From an uncultured Pseudomonas sp. (GTDB lineage: Bacteria; Pseudomonadota; Gammaproteobacteria; Pseudomonadales; Pseudomonadaceae): 12,235 nt of DNA. How positions within the stretch are numbered: the stretch's first letter is position 1; each line of letters opens with the position of its first letter. Where the stretch lies: positions 1-12,235 of the forward strand of contig CALUCI010000170.1 of assembly GCA_943914515.1 (NCBI GenBank), written 5' to 3'. Shown in pieces: positions 7,428 through 12,235 of the stretch. The notes below the pieces were generated by a model. It was given only the letters and a program-made list of their open reading frames with translations. It was not told where the DNA came from and did not search any database. A program made the translations under genes and the position numbers.

Positions 7428-8452
7428 ACTTCATTGATGAACAGTTCGAGCGACTTGCGCTTCTCTTCGTGCGGCAGGCTGTTGTCGCACCAGAAGCTGA
7501 ACTCGTCGACGCCCAGTTCCTGGTAGTAGCGGATGCGTTCGATGACGTCCTTCGGCGTGCCGATCATGGCGGTCTTGTGCAGGCTTTCCAGCTCGAACTC
7601 CGGGCGCTCGGCGAACTTCGCCTCCGGGCTCGGCGCGAGGAAGCCGTTTTCCGGGGTCTGCTTGTTGCCGAACCAGGCATCGAAGGTGCGGTAGAAACGG
7701 TTGATCGCCTGGGCGCCGACTTTCCAGCCTTCGCTATCGTTCTCGGCGTGGACATGGGTGTGGCGCAGCACCATCAGTTGCGGACGCGGCACGCCGGGGT
7801 TGTTGGCCAGCGCCGTCTCGAACTTGTTCTTCAGGTCGACGACTTCTTCGTCGCCCTTCATCAGCGGCGTGACCATCACGTTGCAGCCGTTGGCCACGGC
7901 GAAGTTGTGCGAGTCCGGGTCGCGGGCGGCGATCCACATCGGCGGCATCGGCTTCTGGATCGGCTTCGGCACGGAGGTGGAGGTGGGGAATTTCCAGATC
8001 GCGCCGTCGTGGGCGTAGTCGCCCTGCCACAGGGCGCGCACCGCCGGGACCATCTCGCGCAGCGCCGCGCCGCCTTCGGAGGCGGGCATGCCGTTGGCCA
8101 TGCGGTCGAATTCGAACTGGTAGGCGCCGCGGGCCAGGCCCACTTCCATGCGGCCGTTGCTGATCACGTCGAGCAGGGCGCATTCGCCGGCGACGCGGAT
8201 CGGGTGCCAGAACGGCGCGATGATGGTGCCGGCGCCCAGGTGGATGGTCTCGGTGCGCGCGGCCAGGTAGGCCAGCAGCGGCATCGGGCTCGGCGAAATG
8301 GTGTACTCCATGGCGTGGTGCTCACCGATCCACACGGTGCTGAAACCACCTTTCTCGGCCATCAGCGTCAGCTCGGTCAGGTCTTCGAACAACTGCCGGT
8401 GGCTGACCTGTTCATCCCAGCGTTCCATGTGTACGAACAACGAAAATTTCAT
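7409..8452 (-). CDS. LLM-class (luciferase-like) flavin-dependent monooxygenase
   Basis: The 347-residue protein has the bacterial luciferase-like TIM-barrel pattern. A first beta strand (MKFSLFVHMERW) is followed by GGFSTVWIGEHHAMEY at about residues 35-50, TIHLGAGTII, a conserved SNGRMEVGLARG segment after the third strand, and MPPMWIAARDPDSHNFA in the middle. Enzymes of this class use reduced FMN and oxygen to hydroxylate, cleave or oxidise small substrates. It lies 94 bases downstream of a flavin reductase on the same strand, which would supply the reduced flavin. It is not RutA: the characteristic RutA N-terminal sequence is absent. GGGAAG (8459-8464) serves as ribosome site. The substrate cannot be read from the sequence; the divergent NCS1 permease suggests a nitrogen heterocycle. 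Confidence 0.88.
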   Translation of the reverse strand: MKFSLFVHMERWDEQVSHRQLFEDLTELTLMAEKGGFSTVWIGEHHAMEYTISPSPMPLLAYLAARTETIHLGAGTIIAPFWHPIRVAGECALLDVISNGRMEVGLARGAYQFEFDRMANGMPASEGGAALREMVPAVRALWQGDYAHDGAIWKFPTSTSVPKPIQKPMPPMWIAARDPDSHNFAVANGCNVMVTPLMKGDEEVVDLKNKFETALANNPGVPRPQLMVLRHTHVHAENDSEGWKVGAQAINRFYRTFDAWFGNKQTPENGFLAPSPEAKFAERPEFELESLHKTAMIGTPKDVIERIRYYQELGVDEFSFWCDNSLPHEEKRKSLELFINEVVPAFR

Positions 8453-8482
8453 GAGGTGCTTCCCCGGTTCTTGTTGGCGGTC

Positions 8483-8532
8483 GCCTGTCGGATCAGGCAG
8501 CGAGTAGGTGGACGGACAGGGCTGTGCCTGTC
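8483..8532. other. Two hairpins between flavin reductase and monooxygenase genes
   Basis: GCCTG-TCGGAT-CAGGC (8483-8498) and GACAGG-GCTGTG-CCTGTC (8515-8532) are both perfect inverted repeats within the 94-base gap. Neither is followed by a T-run. They could set the ratio of the two proteins by protecting one half of a shared mRNA; this is inference. Confidence 0.4.
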
Positions 8533-8546
8533 AAAAGCATAGGGGC

Positions 8547-9032
8547 TCAGGCAAAGGCCGGCAGGCTGGCCATCTTGCCGCGGCAATAGATCAGCGGGCT
8601 CGGGGCTTCGGCCGGAACGATGAGGTTCTTCACGGCGCCGACCATGATCGCGTGGTCACCACCTTCATATTCGCGCCACAGCTCACACTCGATGATCGCC
8701 GTGGCGTTGGCCAGCAGCGGGTTGCCCAGTGCGCTGAGGGTCCACTCGATGCCCTGGGCCTTGTCCTTGCCCTTTTTCGCGAAGGCATAGGCTTCGGCCT
8801 GTTGCTGACCGGACAGCAGGTGGATGGCGAAGCGCTTGTTGCGGATCAGCACGGGGTAGGAGTCGGAGCTGTAGTTGGGGCAGAACAGCACCAGCGGCGG
8901 GTCCATGGACAGCGAGCTGAACGCGCTGGCGGTAAGGCCGACGACCTGGCCGTCGTCGTCCAGGGTGGTAATCACCGTGACGCCGGACGGGAAGGAGCCC
9001 AGAACGTTCTTGTAGACGGTTGCGTCGATCAT
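8547..9032 (-). CDS. Flavin reductase-like (DIM6/NTAB-type) FMN-binding protein
   Basis: The 161-residue protein has the split-barrel flavin reductase pattern. It opens with VLGSFPSGVTVITT (about residues 10-23), then GLTASAFSSLSMDPPLVLFC (about 32-51), which in this family contacts FMN, then RFAIHLLSGQQQ, and ends with GDHAIMVGAV. Such proteins use NAD(P)H to reduce free FMN or FAD and hand it to a partner monooxygenase. The partner is very probably the downstream luciferase-like enzyme, making a two-component monooxygenase. The gene is first in the minus-strand pair. GAGGA (9040-9044) lies 7 bases before the ATG. RutF and HpaC-like proteins share the fold, and the sequence does not decide the substrate. 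Confidence 0.88.
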   Translation of the reverse strand: MIDATVYKNVLGSFPSGVTVITTLDDDGQVVGLTASAFSSLSMDPPLVLFCPNYSSDSYPVLIRNKRFAIHLLSGQQQAEAYAFAKKGKDKAQGIEWTLSALGNPLLANATAIIECELWREYEGGDHAIMVGAVKNLIVPAEAPSPLIYCRGKMASLPAFA

Positions 9033-9087
9033 GGCGTGGTCCTCGGAGGTGCAGCGGTGTTGTCCGCGTTTTTATCGTTGATGTGTC

Positions 9088-9117
9088 TGATGGTATACCG
9101 TAATACCTATTTTGCAA
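9088..9117 (-). promoter_or_regulatory. Candidate promoter and overlapping operator of the flavin reductase-monooxygenase pair
   Basis: On the minus strand TTGCAA (9112-9117) and TACCAT (9090-9095) are separated by 16 bases, a plausible -35/-10 pair. The -10 is embedded in GGTATACCATCA (9088-9099 read on the minus strand), whose first eight bases are a perfect palindrome; on the plus strand GGTAT (9092-9096) is also mirrored by ATACC (9103-9107). Ten of twelve bases match the element over the permease -10. Repressor binding here is inference. Confidence 0.45.
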
Positions 9118-9131
9118 GAGGAAATTTCCTC
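9118..9131. promoter_or_regulatory. Perfect 14-bp palindrome GAGGAAATTTCCTC
   Basis: The palindrome has no spacer and lies directly upstream of the flavin reductase -35 element, which places it as an activator or operator site. I recognise no named binding protein for it. Confidence 0.45.
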
Positions 9132-9250
9132 GCCAGACGAACGTGCTTTTTGCGCTAAGGTCCAATGAATGCTGGGGATTCGTCGGTTCTGCGCGGGAGG
9201 CGGGGGCGATAAAAAGCAGATCAGTTGGTCGGGAAAAGGGCGAATCAGTG

Positions 9251-9283
9251 TTGTCAAAAGCTTGGAATACCATAATATGGTCC
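9251..9283 (+). promoter_or_regulatory. Candidate promoter and overlapping operator of the NCS1 permease gene
   Basis: TTGTCA (9251-9256; five of six consensus bases) is followed after 16 bases by TAATAT (9273-9278). The -10 lies inside the dyad ACCAT-AAT-ATGGT (9269-9281), part of GGAATACCATAATATGGTCC (9264-9283). The first twelve bases match the element over the opposing promoter at ten positions and have the same orientation relative to transcription. Confidence 0.5.
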
Positions 9284-9362
9284 GCAGCTTCGACGCCGCT
9301 TGCCGCGTGCCGCAAGTGGTTTCCTACAAAGATAAAAACAGAACCTTTCGAGCTTATTGCCC

Positions 9363-10769
9363 ATGTCCCAACCGTCTTCGCAACACCAGTTGATCGAAAA
9401 CCATACGGTCGATTACGTACCGCCAGCAGAGCGCCACGGGAAGGCGCGGGATCTGTTCACGCTGTGGTTCAGCACCAACATCGCCCCGCTGCCGATCGTC
9501 ACCGGGGCCATGGTGGTCCAGGTGTTTCACCTTGATCTGTTCTGGGGGCTGCTGGCGATAGTCCTCGGTCACCTGCTGGGCGGCATCGTGATCGCCCTGG
9601 CCTCGGCCCAGGGGCCGCAGATGGGCATTCCGCAGATGGTCCAGAGCCGCGGCCAGTTCGGGCGTTACGGTGCGCTGTTGATCGTGTTCTTCGCCGCGCT
9701 GATCTACGTCGGCTTCTTCATTTCCAACATCGTTCTGGCCGGCAAGTCGATCCACGGCATCGCCCCGGCCGTGCCGATGCCGGCGGCGATCATCATCGGT
9801 GCGCTCAGCGCCACGGCCATCGGGGTCATCGGCTACCGCTTCATCCACACCCTCAACCGCATTGGCACCTGGGTCATGGGCTCGGCACTGCTGGCCGGCT
9901 TCATCATGATGTTCGCCCAGGACCTGCCGGCGGACTTCCTCACCCGTGGCAGCTTCAACCTGTCCGGCTGGATCGCCACGGTGTCGCTGGGAGTGATCTG
10001 GCAGATCAGCTTTTCGCCGTACACCTCCGACTACTCGCGTTACCTGCCCCGTGAAGTGGGGATTGCCCGGCCGTTCTGGGCGACCTACTTCGGCGCGACC
10101 CTGGGTACGATCCTGTGCTTCAGTTTCGGTGCCATTGCCGTATTGATCGTGCCGGAAGGCACCGAGGCAATGGATGCGGTGAAACAGGCAACCGGCTGGA
10201 TGGGGCCGATCCTGATGGTGCTGTTCCTGCTCAACATCATCAGCCACAACGCCCTGAACCTGTATGGCGCGGTACTTTCCATCGTGACTGCGATCCAGAC
10301 CTTCGTCAGTACCTGGACGCCGAGCATCAAGGTGCGCGTGGTGTTGTCGGCGGTGATCCTGCTGGGTTGCTGCGTGACCGCGCTGGGTGCGAGTGCCGAC
10401 TTCATCGCCCATTTCATCGGGCTGATCCTGGCCTTGCTGCTGGTGCTGGTGCCATGGGCTTCGATCAACCTGATCGACTTCTACCTGATCAAGCGCGGCA
10501 ACTACGACATCGCCTCGATCTTCCGCGCCGACGGCGGCATCTACGGGCGTTGCAACCCGCACGCGATCATCGCCTATGCCTGCGGCATCCTCGTGCAGTT
10601 GCCGTTTGCCAACACCGCGCTGTATGTCGGCCCTTATGCCAACCTGGTGGAAGATGCGGACCTGTCGTGGCTGGTCGGGCTGGTGGTGACCATTCCGCTG
10701 TATTACTGCCTGGCCACCCGTGGCCGGGAGCAGGCGCTGGTTGCGGCCTGGCGGACGTCTCGCGGCTGA
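9363..10769 (+). CDS. NCS1-family purine/cytosine-type permease
   Basis: The 468-residue inner-membrane transporter has about 12 hydrophobic segments, beginning around residues 35-55 and 60-82 and ending with a helix near 435-450. Family signatures include WFSTNIAPLPIVTGAM (residues 35-50), the glycine-rich LGHLLGGIVIALASAQGPQMG (68-88) and SPYTSDYSRYLPREVG (218-233), typical of CodB/Fcy-like NCS1 carriers that import nucleobases, allantoin, hydantoins or related compounds with Na+ or H+. The ATG at 9363 was chosen over an in-frame TTG at 9357; neither has a good Shine-Dalgarno sequence, which is unusual for this window. The stop codon and the last residues Arg-Gly lie inside a REP element. 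It is divergent from the flavin monooxygenase pair with a shared promoter motif, so it probably imports that pair's substrate. Confidence 0.9.
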   Translation: MSQPSSQHQLIENHTVDYVPPAERHGKARDLFTLWFSTNIAPLPIVTGAMVVQVFHLDLFWGLLAIVLGHLLGGIVIALASAQGPQMGIPQMVQSRGQFGRYGALLIVFFAALIYVGFFISNIVLAGKSIHGIAPAVPMPAAIIIGALSATAIGVIGYRFIHTLNRIGTWVMGSALLAGFIMMFAQDLPADFLTRGSFNLSGWIATVSLGVIWQISFSPYTSDYSRYLPREVGIARPFWATYFGATLGTILCFSFGAIAVLIVPEGTEAMDAVKQATGWMGPILMVLFLLNIISHNALNLYGAVLSIVTAIQTFVSTWTPSIKVRVVLSAVILLGCCVTALGASADFIAHFIGLILALLLVLVPWASINLIDFYLIKRGNYDIASIFRADGGIYGRCNPHAIIAYACGILVQLPFANTALYVGPYANLVEDADLSWLVGLVVTIPLYYCLATRGREQALVAAWRTSRG

Positions 10770-10823
10770 AGCCGCTCCTACGAAAGCAAGATGATGAGCC
10801 TGCAGGAGCGGCTTCAGCCGCGA
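10760..10823. repeat. Inverted REP pair (REPIN-like) overlapping the permease stop codon
   Basis: The first REP (10760-10782) is identical to positions 181-203. The second (10804-10823) is the exact 20-base inverse complement of its core. They are 21 bases apart, which gives the two-headed layout of Pseudomonas REPINs, sequences mobilised in trans by RAYT transposases. The permease TGA (10767-10769) lies in the first hairpin. No RAYT gene is in the window. Confidence 0.85.
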
Positions 10824-10839
10824 AGCCTCACGAAAAAAC

Positions 10840-10872
10840 CAAAAAAAATGCCGCGATCATCGCGGCATTTTT
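10840..10872. terminator. gloA: Bidirectional intrinsic terminator between permease and gloA
   Basis: The stem ATGCCGCGA (10848-10856) pairs with TCGCGGCAT (10860-10868) around a 3-base loop. Eight A's precede it and five T's close it, so it terminates gloA transcripts strongly on the minus strand and permease transcripts on the plus strand. Confidence 0.9.
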
Positions 10873-10886
10873 CATTGCGGGACCGA

Positions 10887-11408
10887 TCAGAACTCGGTCG
10901 GCTGGATGATCTCCACCCAGTAGTCATCCGGATCCTTGATGAACGCCAGGTGCTTCATGCGGCCATCGCTCAGGCGCTTCTGGAAGGTCACGCCCAGCGC
11001 TTCGAAACGCTCGCAGGCGGCACGGATGTCCGGTACGGAAATGCAGATGTGACCAAACCCGCGCGGGTCGGTGTTGCCGTTGTGGTAGGCGAACTCGGCG
11101 TCGTTCTCGGTCCCGTGGTTGTGGGTCAGCTCGAGAATGCCGGGGATCGACTTCATCCACTCGGTGCGCTTGGCGGCATCTTCCGGGATCTGCGCCTTGT
11201 CGACCAGGGCGAGGAAATACAGGCTGAACTCGGCTTCGGGGAAGTCACGCTTTTCAACCAGGCTGAAGCCCAGTACGCGGGTGTAGAAATCCAGCGATTT
11301 GGCGACGTCCTTGACCCGCAGCATGGTGTGGTTGAAGACGAAGTTGTGGGTGGCGGCATCAGGTTGCGCGGTGACGCCGGGGAGGGTATCGAGTGGTTGC
11401 AGGCTCAT
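10887..11408 (-). CDS. gloA: Lactoylglutathione lyase (glyoxalase I, long zinc-type form)
   Basis: The 173-residue cytosolic enzyme converts the hemithioacetal of methylglyoxal and glutathione to S-lactoylglutathione. The metal ligand set is complete: H27 (NHTMLRVKD), E93 (GILELTHNHGTE), H120 (GFGHICIS) and E166 (YWVEIIQP). Each lies exactly six residues before its human counterpart (Q33, E99, H126, E172). The longer loops (PEDAAKRTEWMKSIPG) resemble the human and P. putida zinc enzymes, not the short nickel form of E. coli. ATG at 11408 was chosen over a GTG two codons earlier because GGAG (11414-11417) is then correctly spaced and the length equals the P. putida enzyme. It has its own promoter candidate and a strong terminator, so it is probably monocistronic. 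Confidence 0.95.
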   Translation of the reverse strand: MSLQPLDTLPGVTAQPDAATHNFVFNHTMLRVKDVAKSLDFYTRVLGFSLVEKRDFPEAEFSLYFLALVDKAQIPEDAAKRTEWMKSIPGILELTHNHGTENDAEFAYHNGNTDPRGFGHICISVPDIRAACERFEALGVTFQKRLSDGRMKHLAFIKDPDDYWVEIIQPTEF

Positions 11409-11463
11409 GGGCACTCCGCAGTAGAGGCCGGCATCGGTGATGCCAGCGAAAAGTCAGACGGCC

Positions 11464-11491
11464 ATGATACGGAACTGAATCCATTGCGCAA
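11464..11491 (-). promoter_or_regulatory. gloA: Candidate sigma-70 promoter of gloA
   Basis: On the minus strand TTGCGC (11486-11491) and TATCAT (11464-11469, five of six consensus bases) are 16 bases apart and lie 56 bases upstream of the ATG. Confidence 0.5.
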
Positions 11492-11497
11492 ACAACG

Positions 11498-11553
11498 GCG
11501 CCCCGTGGCCGAAGCTCACGGGGCGCTGGAATTAGAAGCCCGCCGAAGCGGGC
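11498..11553 (-). other. Two strong hairpins between the H-NS-like gene and gloA
   Basis: GCGCCCCGTG (11498-11507) pairs perfectly with CACGGGGCGC (11517-11526) around 9 bases. A second stem, GCCCGC (11538-11543) with GCGGGC (11548-11553), has the loop CGAA, which reads as the stable tetraloop UUCG on the minus-strand RNA and is followed there by TTCTAATT. The second may be a back-up terminator behind the H-NS-like gene. Nothing else is seen in 11409-11603. Confidence 0.5.
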
Positions 11554-11603
11554 GCATGGGGCGCTAATCCTTTAGCAGTCTTCATCCTGATCCTGCAGGT
11601 GTG

Positions 11604-11627
11604 AAAAAAATGTGAAGAACACTTCAC
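11604..11627 (-). terminator. Intrinsic terminator of the H-NS-like gene
   Basis: On the minus strand GTGAAG-TGTT-CTTCAC (11612-11627) is followed by ATTTTTTT (11604-11611). The stem includes the stop codon at 11624-11626, so transcription ends immediately after the gene. Confidence 0.85.
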
Positions 11628-11983
11628 TTGCGTAACCAGCTTTCTACCGTACTGGCACCGTGCTCCTGTTTCCATGCTTTCAGGCCGCGGTGGTTGCCGC
11701 CCTTGGTTTCGATCACTTCGCCGGTGTGCGGGTTTTCATAGGCTTTCACCACGCGCGCGCGGCGGGTTTTCGGGGCACGTGCCAGCGGCTTGCTGGCGGC
11801 GGCGGGATCAAGCACGTCAATGATGTCGCGCAAGCCCTTGCCGTAGCTTTTCATCAGCGCGACAAGTTTCTTTTCGAATTCGATTTCACGTTTAAGGCCG
11901 GCGTCGTTTTTCAACGCCTCGAGTTGTGCGAGCTGTTCCTGAAGGGCTTTCTCGGCGGCACGAAACTCTGCAAGTCTGGACAC
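11624..11983 (-). CDS. H-NS-family nucleoid silencer of the MvaT/MvaU (Tur) type
   Basis: The 119-residue protein binds and silences AT-rich, often foreign, DNA in Pseudomonas. Residues 1-58 form the coiled-coil oligomerisation region (SRLAEFRAAEKALQEQ to YGKGLRDIIDVLD). A short flexible linker (60-72) leads to a basic stretch, KTRRARVVK (72-80), and the DNA-binding domain with NPHTGEVIETKGGNHRGLKAW (84-104, ending at W104). Its KGGN loop (94-97) is the AT-pincer that enters the minor groove in MvaT. The start is GTG at 11983, preceded after 8 bases by AAGGAG (11992-11997); the longer upstream frame has no comparable signal. Neighbours do not settle which paralogue it is. The N-terminus (SRLAEFRAAEKAL) seems nearer the MvaU/TurB-like group than MvaT proper, so no symbol is assigned. 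Confidence 0.93.
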   Translation of the reverse strand: MSRLAEFRAAEKALQEQLAQLEALKNDAGLKREIEFEKKLVALMKSYGKGLRDIIDVLDPAAASKPLARAPKTRRARVVKAYENPHTGEVIETKGGNHRGLKAWKQEHGASTVESWLRK

Positions 11984-12070
11984 GATAACGACTCCTTTAT
12001 TGACGGTGCGGCACACGACAATGGGATGAACTGCACAAAACGCCCAAGGCGGTAGAACGACGTAGTTAAC

Positions 12071-12076
12071 AGTGTA
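12071..12076 (-). promoter_or_regulatory. Possible -10 element of the H-NS-like gene
   Basis: TACACT on the minus strand, in the context GGCTACACTGTTAA, lies about 88 bases upstream of the GTG start and resembles Pseudomonas -10 elements. No convincing -35 is found at 16-18 bases. Confidence 0.3.
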
Positions 12077-12118
12077 GCCAATTGAATGGAGACTTACCGG
12101 CAACTTTTCCAGTGCCAT

Positions 12119-12235
12119 TCATGGAACTTTCAAACTGTAGGGAGTTCGCAGTCACGAAGAACTAACAAGAGTGCCCGGAAAAACCCTTCGACCATCGTCC
12201 AATGGCCCGTGCCAGAGCCTTCTCCGATAATCCAC
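12119..12235. other. Window-edge sequence without a supported gene
   Basis: An ATG at 12202 on the plus strand opens a frame reading MARARAFSDNP to the window end, but there is no ribosome site and too little sequence to judge. A minus-strand frame open from the edge ends in a stop near 12135, also without recognisable content. Either could be the tip of a neighbouring gene. Confidence 0.2.

Larger units (their letters stand above)
9033..9362. promoter_or_regulatory. Divergent control region between flavin reductase and permease genes
   Basis: No gene is supported in these 330 bases, which are visibly richer in A+T than the flanking genes. The region contains a promoter candidate facing each way, a 12-base motif shared by both, and a 14-bp perfect palindrome (separate entries). 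No regulator gene is encoded here. The permease leader downstream of its -10 would be about 80 bases long. Confidence 0.6.

Noticed and set aside
9354..10562. A 402-codon minus-strand frame opposite the permease
   Set aside because: The translation is a polar, His/Asp/Gln-rich shadow, while the plus strand shows a coherent 12-helix transporter.
7409..10769. The Rut uracil-degradation operon
   Set aside because: The monooxygenase lacks RutA-type N-terminal sequence, and no RutB, RutC, RutD or RutE homologue is present.
10760..10823. CRISPR-like repeats
   Set aside because: The repeats are an inverted pair with internal hairpins and no regular spacers, which fits REP/REPIN elements.

Overview
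The window looks like chromosomal DNA of a Pseudomonas, most likely of the fluorescens/putida side of the genus. It is GC-rich and carries Pseudomonas-type REP hairpins with the core GCGGCTGAAGCCGC. It encodes an H-NS-like protein of the MvaT/MvaU type, a family essentially confined to Pseudomonas, and a 173-residue glyoxalase I of the kind known from P. putida. No transposase, integrase, phage gene, CRISPR array, tRNA or rRNA is visible.

Layout. (1) 1-208 has no supported gene and holds REP-type hairpins. (2) 209-5691, minus strand, is one tight operon, fdnG-fdnH-fdnI-fdhE, for a membrane-bound respiratory formate dehydrogenase and its maturation factor. The catalytic position that is selenocysteine in E. 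coli FdnG is an ordinary Cys codon here. (3) 5692-5992 is a divergent control region with two inverted repeats. (4) 5993-7386, plus strand, encodes a small orphan lipoprotein and a two-domain universal stress protein of the UspE kind. (5) 7409-9032, minus strand, encodes a luciferase-like flavin monooxygenase and a flavin reductase. Facing them across a 330-bp control region, a purine/cytosine-type NCS1 permease runs on the plus strand (9363-10769). (6) 10760-10872 holds an inverted REP pair and a bidirectional terminator. (7) 10887-11983, minus strand, encodes glyoxalase I and the H-NS-like silencer, separated by a terminator and two further strong hairpins. (8) 11984-12235 is the silencer's upstream region and the window edge, with no supported gene.

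How the genes work together. FdnG, FdnH and FdnI would oxidise formate in the periplasm and pass electrons through iron-sulfur clusters and haem b to quinone; FdhE helps mature the enzyme. The monooxygenase, flavin reductase and permease look like a small uptake-and-oxidation unit for an unidentified compound, perhaps an N-heterocycle given the permease family. The best candidate for something undescribed is this unit: a 12-base motif, GG[TA]ATACCAT[CA]A, lies in the same orientation over the putative -10 of both divergent promoters, and a perfect 14-bp palindrome sits between them. That points to one regulator, encoded elsewhere, controlling all three genes.

All functions are inferred from reading protein motifs and gene order; no database search was run.
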